From Enhydrobacter aerosaccus (GTDB lineage: Bacteria > Pseudomonadota > Alphaproteobacteria > Reyranellales > Reyranellaceae): a stretch of DNA of 64,000 bases. Where the stretch lies: contig CAIKZO010000090.1 in the NCBI GenBank assembly GCA_903832005.1, positions 16,184 through 80,183 on the forward strand, written 5' to 3'. The position numbers and the translations under genes are program-made. Each line of letters begins with the position of its first letter. Position 1 is the stretch's first letter. The notes beneath the pieces were generated by a model. It made no database searches. It was not told where the DNA came from and saw only the letters and a list, made by a program, of their open reading frames with translations. Of the stretch, positions 52,997 to 62,242 are shown in pieces.

Positions 52997-54580
52997 ATGA
53001 GTTTGGGACGCTCGATCGCAACGGTCGGCTTCTTCACGCTGCTGTCGCGCATCTTCGGCTTCGTGCGCGACGTAGTTCAGTCGGCCGTGCTTGGTTCCGG
53101 CCCCGTCGCCGATGCCTTCATCGTGGCGCTCAAGCTGCCCAATCTGTTTCGCCGCCTCTTTGCCGAGGGCGCCTTCTCGGCCGCCTTCGTACCGCTGTTC
53201 GCGCGCGAGCTGCAGGGCGAAGGCCGCGACGCCGCGCTCGTCTTCGCGCGTCAGGCGCATGCCTGCCTGCTGATGATCCTGGTGCCGTTCACCATCCTGA
53301 TGATGCTCGCCATGCCGGCGGTGATCTGGGTGATGGCGCCAGGGTTCACCGGTGAGCAGTCAATCTTCGACCTCGCCGTCACCTACGGCCGCATCACCTT
53401 TCCCTCTCTCGTGTTCATCTCGCTCGCCTCGCTGTATGGCGGCGTACTGAACGGCATCGACCGCTTCGCCGAGGTCGCCTTCACGCCGGTGCTGCTTAAC
53501 ATCACCCTGATCGGTTCGGTGCTGTTTCTGACGCCGATGCTGCCCGATGCCGGCTACTCCGCCTCAATCGGCGTCGCCCTGGCAGGCGTGCTGCAATGGC
53601 TGTGGCTGCTCTACTCGTGCTGGCGCGACGGCGTCTCGATGAAGCTGGTGCGGCCGCGCCTCACGCCGCGTGTGCGCCAGCTGGTGAAGCTCGCGACTCC
53701 GGTGGCGATCGGCGGAGGCGCGCAGCAGGTCAGCACCATGCTCGATGTGGTCTGGGCCTCGCTGCTGCCGGCGGGCTCGATCTCCGCGCTCTATTATGCC
53801 GACCGCATCACCCAGCTGCCGCTCGGCGTGATCGGCATCGCCGTCGGCACTGCGTTGCTGCCGCTGCTCGCCCGCCAATTACGCGCGGGCCAGGACGAGG
53901 CCGCGATGGCCAACCAGAATCGCGCCATCGAGTTCGGCCTGCTGTTCAGCCTGCCCTCGACGGCGGCGCTCTGGATCCTGGCCGAGCCGATGATCCGTGT
54001 GCTGTTCGAGCATGGAAAATTCGGCCCCGACGATACGATGCGCACCGCGGGCGCGCTGGTCGCCTATTCGGTCGGCCTGCCCGCGTTCATGCTGGTGAAG
54101 GCGCTGACGCCGGGCTTCTTCGCGCGCGAGGACACACGCACACCGCTCTACACTGCGGTCATCTCCATCGTGGTCAATGTCGCGCTGAACGCGGTGTTCG
54201 TGCTGGGAACGCCGCTCGCTTGGGTTGGCATCGCGCTCGCATCGTCGATCTCGGGCTGGCTCAACGTCGTGCTGCTGGCGGTGGTGCTGCGCCGGCGCGG
54301 CCATTGGCGGCCCGATACGCGTCTCCTCGTACGCACCTTGTGGATTGCCGTTGCCACGATCGGCATGGGCGTGGCGCTGTGGCTTGGCCTCTCGATGCTG
54401 AAGATGCCGCTGTCGAAGCCAGATTTGACCGGCGTCGTGGCTCTGGCCGCCATCATCGTGCTGGGCGGCGCGGTCTACGGCGGGCTCGGCATGGCGCTGG
54501 GCGTGGTCCGGCTCGGCGAACTCAAGACCGCGCTCCGGCGCCAGCGCCCTACATCAGACGGCCCAGCCGCACCACCGTAA
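52997..54580 (+). CDS. murJ: Lipid II flippase MurJ
   Basis: The 527-residue inner-membrane protein has about 14 transmembrane helices and flips lipid II for cell-wall synthesis. The N-terminal hallmark IATVGFFTLLSRIFGFVRDVVQSAVLGSGPVADAFIVALKLPNLFRRLFAEGAFSAAF is nearly invariant in MurJ and contains the functional arginines. The second-half segment MLVKALTPGFFAREDTRTPLYTAVISI is also typical. The 3' end overlaps the convergent deacylase gene by 32 bases. The leader of murJ is covered on the other strand by the candidate small RNA, whose promoter starts only 16 bases from the ATG. Confidence 0.95.
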   Translation: MSLGRSIATVGFFTLLSRIFGFVRDVVQSAVLGSGPVADAFIVALKLPNLFRRLFAEGAFSAAFVPLFARELQGEGRDAALVFARQAHACLLMILVPFTILMMLAMPAVIWVMAPGFTGEQSIFDLAVTYGRITFPSLVFISLASLYGGVLNGIDRFAEVAFTPVLLNITLIGSVLFLTPMLPDAGYSASIGVALAGVLQWLWLLYSCWRDGVSMKLVRPRLTPRVRQLVKLATPVAIGGGAQQVSTMLDVVWASLLPAGSISALYYADRITQLPLGVIGIAVGTALLPLLARQLRAGQDEAAMANQNRAIEFGLLFSLPSTAALWILAEPMIRVLFEHGKFGPDDTMRTAGALVAYSVGLPAFMLVKALTPGFFAREDTRTPLYTAVISIVVNVALNAVFVLGTPLAWVGIALASSISGWLNVVLLAVVLRRRGHWRPDTRLLVRTLWIAVATIGMGVALWLGLSMLKMPLSKPDLTGVVALAAIIVLGGAVYGGLGMALGVVRLGELKTALRRQRPTSDGPAAPP

Positions 54581-55490
54581 CGCCGCCGCGCAGCGGACGG
54601 TTGGACGAGGGCATCACCAGCACGCAGTTGTCATAGGGCGTGGTCACCGGCTCGCCGTCGTCGTGACCCAGCACGGTGCCCGCCTTGGCGATGACTTCCT
54701 GGCCTTCGAAGTGGCGCGCCGGCACGAAGTTGCCGCGCTTGGTGGCGATGGCGTGCGTCACCTCGACGACGCGCTGTGACGGCGGCGGCTTCTGCTTCCA
54801 GTCGGACGGCAGATCGGCCGCCTCGACGACGCCCGTCTCCGCCAGGAAGCGCGCCGCCACATCCTTGGCGACCACGACCGAGGAAGCGCGCCAGTGCTGG
54901 CCGGTCTCGATCAACAGCGCATTTTTCGGGCTCTTGGGATCGCCGAAGCCGCCGTAGTCGCGCATGCGCATGCCCGCGGCATGGCCCGCGTCGCGGATGA
55001 TGTCGACCGGCGCGCCGACCTTCTTGGCCAGGTCCGAGCCCTTGGCGAGCGGGCCCGACAGCATCAACGGCACACCGTCGTCATGCATCGAATGCAGGTC
55101 GAGCAGCAGATCGGCGCGCTCGACGAACGGCTTCAGCACCTGCGCGCGCCTCGTCTCGACGGTGTTGGCCGGCTGGTCGAGGCGGCCCCACACGCGATTG
55201 AAATCCTCGTCGACCATGCGCGACTTGAACGGCGTGCGCGGATCGAAGGAGTGATAGGCCTCGATGTTGCCGAACGACAGGATCAGCGTGCCGGTGCGCG
55301 GCTTCAGCCCGCGCTCGAGCAGGGTGTCGACGACGATGGCGCCGGAGACCTCATTGCCGTGGGTCAGCGCCGTCACCATCACGGTCGGACCGGGCTTGCC
55401 GCTCTCGCGCACGTGGATGTAGGGGGCGGCCCCCTTCTCCCACTTGCGCAGTTCGGGAAAGGCGTACTCGATCGGCGGATTGTCTGACAT
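54549..55490 (-). CDS. Succinylglutamate desuccinylase/aspartoacylase-family deacylase
   Basis: The 313-residue zinc-dependent M14-like amidohydrolase has the zinc motif H-x-x-E in TALTHGNEVSG, the R-x-x-N-like DEDFNRVWG, and the second zinc His in LLDLHSMHDDG. The C-terminal half is a small beta domain (AKAGTVLGHDDGEPVTTPYDNCVLVMPS) as in DoeB-type N-acyl-diaminobutyrate deacylases of ectoine breakdown. No ectoine genes are nearby, so the substrate is open. The ATG at 55490 is favoured over frames extending to 55541. It overlaps murJ tail to tail by 32 bases. Confidence 0.88.
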   Translation of the reverse strand: MSDNPPIEYAFPELRKWEKGAAPYIHVRESGKPGPTVMVTALTHGNEVSGAIVVDTLLERGLKPRTGTLILSFGNIEAYHSFDPRTPFKSRMVDEDFNRVWGRLDQPANTVETRRAQVLKPFVERADLLLDLHSMHDDGVPLMLSGPLAKGSDLAKKVGAPVDIIRDAGHAAGMRMRDYGGFGDPKSPKNALLIETGQHWRASSVVVAKDVAARFLAETGVVEAADLPSDWKQKPPPSQRVVEVTHAIATKRGNFVPARHFEGQEVIAKAGTVLGHDDGEPVTTPYDNCVLVMPSSNRPLRGGVTVVRLGRLM

Positions 55491-55551
55491 GCGGCCTCCA
55501 GTTCCCCTTCCTATAGCGAAGGTCGGGGCCGCAAGCATCACCCCTCGTTCG

Positions 55552-57339
55552 TCAGGTGCGGAACCAATTCTGGATATCCCAGGTGTTGTTGTCCCAGCCG
55601 GTCAGTTCGGCGGTCAGTTTGTTGCTGATGCCGGTGGTGGTGGGACGGGCGACGACCGGGATCACGACGAAGTTCATGATTGCAAGATCGTTACACTTGA
55701 TCAGCAGCGCGGCGCGCTTGGCCGGATCGAGCTCGGTTTGGGCGGCCTTGTGCGTGGCGTCGTATTCCTCGTTCTGCCAGCGGGTGATGTTGCGGCCCTG
55801 CCACTTGTTGGCCTTCTGCGAGACCTCCCAGGAACAGAACTGGCGCAAGAACACTTCCGAGTCGGGCTGCGCCATGCCGTTGTTGTACATCTGCAGATCC
55901 GCATAGAAGTGCGGATAGGTGTCCGGGTTCGCGACATCGGACGAGAAGAACACCGACGACACGACCGCCTTCACCTCGATGTCGATGCCGGCCTTCTGGC
56001 AGGCCTGCTTGACGATCGCCTGGTTCTTCTGGCGCGGCTGGTTGATCGAGGTCTGGTAGATAAACTTGAGCTTCTTGCCGTCCTTCTCGCGGACGCCGTC
56101 GGCCCCCTTCTTCCAGCCGGCCTTCTCCAGCAGCGCGCTCGCCTTGTCGATGCTGAACTCGTAGTGGGTGTTCTTGGACCGGAACCTCTCGGGGTTGTTG
56201 ATGAAGTTCGCGGTCGCCTGGCCGGTGCGACCGTAGATGAATTTCTGCACCGAATCCTTGTCGACCAGCATCGACAAGGCTTCGCGCACCTCGCGATACT
56301 GCAAGGTCGGATGCTTGGTCTTGATGCTGGCGCGCTCGCCATCGACCTCGACGTTGGGATCGGTGAAGTTGATCTGGATGTGCTCGATGCCGCCGCCCGG
56401 CACGACCACGACCTTGCCCTTGCCGCCCTTCTCCAGCTTGACGAGGATTTCATCCTCGACCTGCAGGTTCCAGCCAAAATCATATTCGCCGGTCTGCAGC
56501 ACCGCGCGCGCCGCCGACACTGCATCGCCACCACCCTTCATCTCGATCGCGTCGAAATAGGGCCGGTTCTCCATGTGATAATCGGTGTTGATCGTGCCGG
56601 TGACGAGATCGCCCGGCTTGAACTCCTTGAACTTGTAGGCGGCGGTGCCGATCGGCGCGAGATTGGCCGGCGCGTCGCGCGACTTGTCGCCGATGTACGG
56701 GCCGAAGATATGCTTGGGCAGGATCATGCCGGTGTAGGACACGAACGTGTCGGCCCAGAACGGCGTCGGCTGCTTGAAGTTCACCTTCACGGTGTAATCG
56801 TCGATCTTCTCGACGGTGACGTCCTTGTAGGAACCCGACGTCGTCGCCGCCGTCGCGGGATTGCTCGCATACTCCCAGGTGAAGACGCAGTCGTCGGCGG
56901 TGAAGGGCTTGCCATCGTGCCACTTCACGCCCTGCTTCAGCTTCCAGGTGACCGATTTGCCGTCGGCCGCCAGGGTACCGTCCTCACGGCCGGGAACCGA
57001 CGCCGCCAGCACCGGACGCAGGTTGCCGTTGTTGTCCCAGGCCGCGAGCGGCTCGTAGAACAGGCGCGAGGCGTCCTGGTCCTTGGTGCCGGTGGCAAAG
57101 TGCGGATTGAGCAGGGTCGGTCCCTGCCACCACAGCATCTTCAGCAGCCCGCCGCCGCCGCGCTTGGTCGGCTTGTAGACCGGCTGCGACTGGGCCATCG
57201 CCACGCCCGAAGCCATCAGGATCTGCGCCGCCATCGGCGCACTCAATCCCACTGCCGCCAGCCGCTTCACGAAGCCGCGACGAGACATGCCACCGGACTT
57301 CACCCGGTCGATCAGACCCTGAATTTCACGTGCGTCCAT
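55552..57339 (-). CDS. ABC transporter substrate-binding protein, peptide family 5 (orphan)
   Basis: The 595-residue periplasmic protein has a Tat-type leader (MSRRGFVKRLAAVGLSAPMAAQ) preceded by a 17-residue cytoplasmic-looking extension. The SBP_bac_5 fold follows: WKLKQGVKWHDGKPFTADDCVFTWEY, PIGTAAYKFKEFKPGDLV and VREALSMLVDKDSVQKFIYG. It is longer than the family-5 protein at 13051 and quite different in sequence. No permease or ATPase gene adjoins it, so its transporter must be elsewhere. The ATG at 57339 gives the conserved leader distance. A 209-base gap with palindromes lies upstream. Confidence 0.9.
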   Translation of the reverse strand: MDAREIQGLIDRVKSGGMSRRGFVKRLAAVGLSAPMAAQILMASGVAMAQSQPVYKPTKRGGGGLLKMLWWQGPTLLNPHFATGTKDQDASRLFYEPLAAWDNNGNLRPVLAASVPGREDGTLAADGKSVTWKLKQGVKWHDGKPFTADDCVFTWEYASNPATAATTSGSYKDVTVEKIDDYTVKVNFKQPTPFWADTFVSYTGMILPKHIFGPYIGDKSRDAPANLAPIGTAAYKFKEFKPGDLVTGTINTDYHMENRPYFDAIEMKGGGDAVSAARAVLQTGEYDFGWNLQVEDEILVKLEKGGKGKVVVVPGGGIEHIQINFTDPNVEVDGERASIKTKHPTLQYREVREALSMLVDKDSVQKFIYGRTGQATANFINNPERFRSKNTHYEFSIDKASALLEKAGWKKGADGVREKDGKKLKFIYQTSINQPRQKNQAIVKQACQKAGIDIEVKAVVSSVFFSSDVANPDTYPHFYADLQMYNNGMAQPDSEVFLRQFCSWEVSQKANKWQGRNITRWQNEEYDATHKAAQTELDPAKRAALLIKCNDLAIMNFVVIPVVARPTTTGISNKLTAELTGWDNNTWDIQNWFRT

Positions 57340-57409
57340 TTTGAACCCCCATCCCAACGATCCCGCTCTCCCCTTGCAAGATGCGTGCAACAGGATGGCG
57401 GACGGCGAT

Positions 57410-57428
57410 TCCCGTTTAATAAACGGGA
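57410..57428. promoter_or_regulatory. 19-base palindrome, possible operator
   Basis: TCCCGTTT and AAACGGGA flank the trinucleotide AAT. It lies 71 bases upstream of the binding-protein start. Read as CGTTTA-A-TAAACG, it shares its half-site TAAACG, in the opposite orientation, with the palindrome in front of phaR (27341-27354). Confidence 0.35.
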
Positions 57429-57437
57429 GAATAACGA

Positions 57438-57455
57438 GAGAGCTTCGGGGCTCTC
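57438..57455 (-). terminator. Short hairpin downstream of the cytochrome b561 gene
   Basis: GAGAGC and GCTCTC form a 6-bp stem with a six-base loop, about 94 bases beyond the cytochrome gene's stop on the minus strand. No T-run follows. It may be a weak transcript end. Confidence 0.25.
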
Positions 57456-57548
57456 GCCCTACGCCCGGGTACAGATCACGCGATTGGCCGGTACTATAGC
57501 CCCTCTCGGCGCCAGGGCCCTATTACGGTCGTTACTGCAATCCGTTGC

Positions 57549-58076
57549 CTAGCGCCGCCAGGAAGCCATGGTCTGGAACACGCCGTCCCGGAAGACCAAG
57601 GCGTGCGTCAGCGCCGCGCCGAAGTGGGCAAGGAAGGTGGCGAACAGCACGAAAGCGAGGACCGTGTGCGTCGGGCGCAGCACGGCATAGAGCTTGTCGT
57701 TCTGCGGCAGGATCGCGGGCAGATGCAGCCAACTGGTGGGCGCGATGGGATAGCCCGCCGCCGACAACATGCCCCAGCCGACCAGCGGCAGCGCGAACAT
57801 CAGGGCATAGAGCAGGACATGCGAGGCCTTGGCGGCGAAGCGCAGGACGCCCGGCATCCCGCGCGGCAGCGGCGGCGCGGGATGGAACAGGCGATAGACC
57901 AGCCGGAGCGCGACCAGCACGAGGATCAGGAGACCCAGCGGCTCGTGGATCGAGACCAGCCGGTGATAGTCGGTGAGCGACGCCACCATGGCCACGCCGA
58001 TGAAAAGCATGGCCAGGATTGCCGCGGCCATCGTCCAATGGAGAAGACGCGCGACGAGCGTGAATCTTTGCGCCAT
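57549..58076 (-). CDS. Cytochrome b561-type membrane protein
   Basis: The 175-residue protein has four transmembrane helices and haem b ligands of the Cyt_b561/B-type di-haem family. The first His is in VARLLHWTMAAAIL, the second in YHRLVSIHEPLGLL, and later ones in KASHVLLYALMFALPLVGWGML and HTVLAFVLFATFLAHFGAALTHALV. It can carry electrons between the quinone pool and the periplasm. It starts 4 bases after the SrpA-type catalase gene, so the two probably work together, with the cytochrome reducing the haem peroxidase. A longer upstream-open frame is rejected. Confidence 0.92.
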   Translation of the reverse strand: MAQRFTLVARLLHWTMAAAILAMLFIGVAMVASLTDYHRLVSIHEPLGLLILVLVALRLVYRLFHPAPPLPRGMPGVLRFAAKASHVLLYALMFALPLVGWGMLSAAGYPIAPTSWLHLPAILPQNDKLYAVLRPTHTVLAFVLFATFLAHFGAALTHALVFRDGVFQTMASWRR

Positions 58077-58080
58077 CGCC

Positions 58081-59172
58081 TCAGCCTCCCTTGCCGGCTT
58101 GCACGGCACTCGGTGTCTTGGGCTCACCGACGCGCCGCGTAAAGGACTCGGAGTAAGCGGCCGAGCGCGCCGACAGCAGCGGATCGTCCGACGGCGCAAT
58201 TCCCGACGGCAGCACCAGCGGATCGAAATTGACGTCGCGGCAATTACCCGTCGCCTCGCTCTGGAGCGCCACGATGGAGAGCAGGCCGACATCGATCGTC
58301 TGGCGGCCGGCCGGCCACGCCTGCGTCGCGTTGTTGGTGGGATCGCCCGGCTGGCCGATCGTCAACATCAGCTGCCATTGCGCCGGTCCCTGCTTGAGGC
58401 GCGCGGCCAGCGCGTCGAACAGGTAGTTCTTGTCTGGCGGCGTATCGGATGGCTCGGGCGCGAAGGCGTCGATCGGCACCATCGACCAGCGGACCGCAGT
58501 CGCGACACCTGCCGCATCGACGAAGCGAAAGGCGTTCAGGCTATTGTAGGCAGCGTTCGCAAACCCCGACGAGAATTCGGAGGCCTTGATGGCGGCAATC
58601 GCGCGCGCCGACTCGGGGTTGGCGTCGAAGAACGCCTTGATGCGCACCGGGTCGGGCTTGCCGGTGGTGCCGACCGGCTTCACCGCAACGAGCTGGTCGT
58701 AGAAGGCCTGCGGATCTTTCACCGGAAAGACCGGGATCGCATTCATGCCGGTGCGCCAGACCTCGCCGTCGGCCAGGCTGAAATCGAGCGCCAGGCTGCG
58801 CACGGCGTTCGGCCCGTCCGGCATCATCGGCAGGCCGCCGGCCAATGCAAAGCGACCGAACACCGGCACGCGGCCCGACTTGAAGACCGTCGCCTTGGAA
58901 AGCTTAACGCCCGCGCCATTGCCCTCGAACCAACCCGACAGGCAGACGCCCTTGGCATGATTGCGGCGGAAGCCGGCGTGCTGGCCATTGTCGACCTCGA
59001 AAGCGTCGATCATCCGGGCCTGCGTGAGACGTTCGGGCGAGAGCCAGCCTGCCGTCCAGGCGAAGGCGACGGCCACCGCAGCAACGGCGACACCGATCGC
59101 GCCCAGGCGCGCGATGGCCGTCGGCGCAAGGAGGGCCGCGAGGTCGTACCGGCCAGGACCGTCACTCGGCAT
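58081..59172 (-). CDS. Membrane-anchored catalase-family peroxidase (SrpA-like)
   Basis: The 363-residue protein has one N-terminal transmembrane helix (about residues 20-42) and a short catalase fold. The distal haem His is His72 in FRRNHAKGVCLSG. The proximal Tyr lies near residue 340 in SARSAAYSESFTRR, matching the R-x-x-x-Y pattern of the small SrpA-type catalases. FANAAYNSLNAFRFVDAAG is the conserved middle block. Such proteins are peroxidases more than true catalases. An ATG at 59172 is chosen; a TTG at 59184 would add four residues. It forms a pair with the cytochrome b561 gene, a plausible electron donor. Confidence 0.9.
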   Translation of the reverse strand: MPSDGPGRYDLAALLAPTAIARLGAIGVAVAAVAVAFAWTAGWLSPERLTQARMIDAFEVDNGQHAGFRRNHAKGVCLSGWFEGNGAGVKLSKATVFKSGRVPVFGRFALAGGLPMMPDGPNAVRSLALDFSLADGEVWRTGMNAIPVFPVKDPQAFYDQLVAVKPVGTTGKPDPVRIKAFFDANPESARAIAAIKASEFSSGFANAAYNSLNAFRFVDAAGVATAVRWSMVPIDAFAPEPSDTPPDKNYLFDALAARLKQGPAQWQLMLTIGQPGDPTNNATQAWPAGRQTIDVGLLSIVALQSEATGNCRDVNFDPLVLPSGIAPSDDPLLSARSAAYSESFTRRVGEPKTPSAVQAGKGG

Positions 59173-59259
59173 TTCATCACCCAACGCGCAAGGAAGCCGC
59201 CCACCCTACAACACGTCTGCAAACGCAGCACGCCTGGGAACTGACCGCGGCGTCGTGCG

Positions 59260-59289
59260 TTGTTCGGGTTCGCGCAGCCCGCCTTAAAT
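59260..59289 (+). promoter_or_regulatory. Weak promoter candidate for pqiABC
   Basis: TTGTTC (59260-59265) and TTAAAT (59284-59289) are separated by 18 bases, 47 bases upstream of the pqiA start. Both boxes are partial matches. Confidence 0.3.
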
Positions 59290-59336
59290 CCGGCGGTCTT
59301 TTGCTGGAAGAAGCGCGCCCCATCCTTGGAGACCCG

Positions 59337-60575
59337 ATGAGCCCGAGCCTGACGACTGCCGCAACAGCCGCTGCCGTCGTTGGTTGCCCGGAGTGCGGCA
59401 CGCGTCAGGAGCTGACGCCACTTGGGTTCGGCGATACGCTCTATTGCGTCACCTGCCGGTCGCCGCTCGAGCGGCGTTATGGGCAGAGCCTGACAGCGGC
59501 GCTGTGCTGCGCGGGCGCGACCCTGCTCCTGCTCATCCCGGCCAATGTCGACACGTTCCTGATGACGGAAGCGCTCGGCGCTTCACGGCATAGTTACCTC
59601 TCCTCGACCGCGGGCGCGATCCTGGACGGCGGCTGGCCGTGGCTGGCGCTCGCGATCTTCCTGCTCGTCGTCGTTTTTCCGATCCTGCGCTTCGCACTGC
59701 TCACGCTGGTGCTCGGCCATCTCTATCTCGACCGTCACCGCCCGTGGCTGGGACGCGCCTTCCGTTGGGCCAACCGTCTCGAGACCTGGGCGATGCCCGA
59801 CGTCTTCCTGCTGGCCTTGGCCGTCACCTACGTCCGCATCAAGGATGTCATCTCGGTGCATCTCGGCGATGGCGCGATCTACCTGATGGTGGCGGGCGTG
59901 CTGGCGTTGCTGACGCGCGCCGTGCTCGACAAGGCGGCCGTCTGGCAGGCCATCGCGCCGGATCAGGCGCCGACGGATCCGCTCACCGCCGTCGCCTGCA
60001 ACGAATGCGATCTGCTGGTGGACGCCGCTCTCGTCGACACACCCTGTCCGCGATGCGCGGCGATCCTGCGTCATCGCCAGGTCGAGAGCATTCCCATCAC
60101 CTTTGCCCTGACCGCCGCCGCGCTGCTGCTCTACATCCCGGCGAACCTCTATCCGATCGCGACCCTGCCGATTCACTACCGGCCCACCAGCTACACCGTG
60201 CTGGGCGGCGTGATCGATCTTGACGATGCGGGCTTCTGGGATCTGGCGCTGCTGGTGTTCACCGCGAGCTTCGTCATTCCCATCCTGAAGCTGGTCGGCC
60301 TCGGCTGGTGCGCGCTCTCGGTCTTGACGCGCTCGCGCCGCCATCTGGTCGCCAAGACACGGGTCTACCGCATCGTCGAGGAGATCGGCCGATGGTCGAT
60401 GGTCGACCCGTTCGTGATCGGCTGCCTGGCGCCGGTGCTGAACTACAACTCGCTGATCCATGGCGGCGCCGGGCCGGCCGCGCTGCCGTTCACGGCCGTC
60501 GTCATTCTCACGGTCTTCAGCGCCAAGACCTTCGATCCGCGTTTGATGTGGGATGCCGCAAGGAGCAAGTCGTGA
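59337..60575 (+). CDS. pqiA: Paraquat-inducible protein A-like membrane protein (PqiA/LetA)
   Basis: The 412-residue protein has two PqiA repeats, each with a zinc-ribbon pair of C-x-x-C motifs (CPECGTRQEL and CVTCRSPLE in the first, CNECDLLV and CPRCAAILR in the second) followed by four transmembrane helices. The conserved ILRFALLTLVLG and VIPILKLVGLGWCALS repeats are visible. PqiA/LetA works with PqiB/LetB in moving lipids between the membranes. The ATG at 59337, with TTGGAG upstream, is preferred over a TTG at 59301. Its stop overlaps the GTG of pqiB. Confidence 0.92.
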   Translation: MSPSLTTAATAAAVVGCPECGTRQELTPLGFGDTLYCVTCRSPLERRYGQSLTAALCCAGATLLLLIPANVDTFLMTEALGASRHSYLSSTAGAILDGGWPWLALAIFLLVVVFPILRFALLTLVLGHLYLDRHRPWLGRAFRWANRLETWAMPDVFLLALAVTYVRIKDVISVHLGDGAIYLMVAGVLALLTRAVLDKAAVWQAIAPDQAPTDPLTAVACNECDLLVDAALVDTPCPRCAAILRHRQVESIPITFALTAAALLLYIPANLYPIATLPIHYRPTSYTVLGGVIDLDDAGFWDLALLVFTASFVIPILKLVGLGWCALSVLTRSRRHLVAKTRVYRIVEEIGRWSMVDPFVIGCLAPVLNYNSLIHGGAGPAALPFTAVVILTVFSAKTFDPRLMWDAARSKS

Positions 60576-62242
60576 GCGACCCCAGGGAAGACAACGCCGC
60601 TGGCCTGCCCAAGGCGCGCAACATCCATCGCCGGTGGCCCGGCCTGATCTGGGCGGTTCCGCTCGCGGCATTGATCGTCGTGGGATATCTCGGCCTCAGC
60701 GCCATCACCGAGCGCGGCATCGATGTCGTGGTCACGTTCGAATCGGCGGCGGGCGTGACGCCGGGCGACACCAAAGTAATCGTGCAGGGCGTGCAGGCGG
60801 GACACGTCACGCATGTGCGCGTGGCGGAAGACGGGCTGCATGTCGACGTGACCTTGCGGCTCGATCCGCACGAGAGCGCCGCGCTGAACACCGCGACCCA
60901 GTTCTGGCTGATCGGCGCCAAGCCCAGTTTCTCTGATCTTTCATCGCTGCGCGCCGCCGTGGCCGGATTATCGATCGGCATGGCGCCGCAGACCGGCGGC
61001 ACGCCGACGACACATTTCATCGGCCTGCAGGAACCGCCCGCCATCACACCCGGCACCAAGGGCACGCAATATTTCCTGAAGACGCCGACGCTTGGGTCGG
61101 TCCAGCCGGGCGCCTCGATCCTGTATCGCGGCCAGGAGATCGGCAAGGTCGTCGCCACCAAGCTGCTGGCGCTGAACTCCTTCCAGTTGCAAATCTTCGT
61201 CTACGATCCCTACGACCAGTTCGTGCGCAAAGGCGCGGAGTTCTGGACCGGCAGTCCGTTCGCGCTGACCCTGGGCGACAACGGCCTGCAGGCGAGCCTG
61301 TCGCCGGCGGCCAATGTGTTGCAGGGGCTGATCCAATTCGACCTTCCCGATGCGGCCCGCGATGCTCTGCTCAGCCCCAAGGACACTGTCTTCACCCTGT
61401 TCGCGAGCCAGGCAGCCGCGGTGCAAGGCGATCTCGGGCCGCCGATCTCCTACGAGGTCGCCTTCAAGGGCTCGGCGGGCGATCTCGCCGACGGTGCGAA
61501 GGTGACCTTGCTTGGCGTCAAGGTTGGCGAGGTGCGCGACGTGAAGCTCGTGCTACCCGAGGACGACGTGCCCTCGACTCTCGCGACCATCGTGATCTAC
61601 CCGGCGGAACTCCATGTCGACCGCTCGGAAGAGAAAGAGGCCGATGCCTGGCGCAAGGCGTCCGACGAGGTGATCAACCGGCTGCTGGCGCAGGGCTTCC
61701 GGGCGCGGCTGGCGCAAAGTCCGCCGCTGATCGGCAGCCGCACCATCGCGATCGGCCCCGACTCCGAGGCGCGCGGCGGAACTCTGGGCCTGCAGGGCAA
61801 GTTTCCGCGCATCCCGAGCGCCGTGTCCGCCAGCGACACCGACCAGTTGCTCAGTCAGGCAAACGACATCCTGGGCAAGGTGAACCAGATCCCCTTCGCC
61901 TCCATCGGCGCGCAACTCGACGGGCTCACGGCGCATCTCGACCAGATCACCGGCTCGCCTGAGCTGAAGGACAGTCTCACCCATCTCGACGGCACCCTGC
62001 GCCAGATCGACAAGACGATCGGACCGCTGATCGCGCGCCTCAACAAATCCGTCGACCAGGTGGGTGGCGCGGCGACCGCGGCGACCGGCGTGCTGGGTGG
62101 CGCGGGCGCCAACCAGGACCAGAGCCTCGCCGACGCGATCCGCCAGATCGACCAGATGGCGCGTTCGATCCGCGCCCTTTCCGACTATCTCGGCCGCCAT
62201 CCCGAAGCGCTGATCGGCGGCAAGACGAAGGACGCACGATGA
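60572..62242 (+). CDS. pqiB: MCE-domain protein PqiB
   Basis: The 556-residue protein has one N-terminal transmembrane helix (LIWAVPLAALIVVGYLGL) and three MlaD/MCE domains. They begin near GIDVVVTFESAAGVTPGDTKVIVQGV, GTQYFLKTPTLGSVQPGASILYRGQEIG and ISYEVAFKGSAGDLADGAKVTLLGVKVGEV. A long helical tail (TDQLLSQANDILGKVNQI and DNQDQ-like stretches) would form the needle-like coiled coil of PqiB/YebT proteins that spans the periplasm. The GTG start at 60572 overlaps the pqiA stop; the upstream-open frame lies inside pqiA. The stop overlaps the next ATG (ATGA). Confidence 0.93.
   Translation: MSDPREDNAAGLPKARNIHRRWPGLIWAVPLAALIVVGYLGLSAITERGIDVVVTFESAAGVTPGDTKVIVQGVQAGHVTHVRVAEDGLHVDVTLRLDPHESAALNTATQFWLIGAKPSFSDLSSLRAAVAGLSIGMAPQTGGTPTTHFIGLQEPPAITPGTKGTQYFLKTPTLGSVQPGASILYRGQEIGKVVATKLLALNSFQLQIFVYDPYDQFVRKGAEFWTGSPFALTLGDNGLQASLSPAANVLQGLIQFDLPDAARDALLSPKDTVFTLFASQAAAVQGDLGPPISYEVAFKGSAGDLADGAKVTLLGVKVGEVRDVKLVLPEDDVPSTLATIVIYPAELHVDRSEEKEADAWRKASDEVINRLLAQGFRARLAQSPPLIGSRTIAIGPDSEARGGTLGLQGKFPRIPSAVSASDTDQLLSQANDILGKVNQIPFASIGAQLDGLTAHLDQITGSPELKDSLTHLDGTLRQIDKTIGPLIARLNKSVDQVGGAATAATGVLGGAGANQDQSLADAIRQIDQMARSIRALSDYLGRHPEALIGGKTKDAR

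Larger units (their letters stand above)
57340..57548. other. Longest intergenic gap, between the cytochrome b561 and binding-protein genes
   Basis: The gap holds a palindrome at 57410-57428 and a short hairpin at 57438-57455, each given separately. It also contains a TATAGCCCC stretch near 57496. I see no open frame with coding character and no tRNA-like fold. It most likely carries the promoter of the binding-protein gene and the 3' end of the catalase/cytochrome message. Confidence 0.4.
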
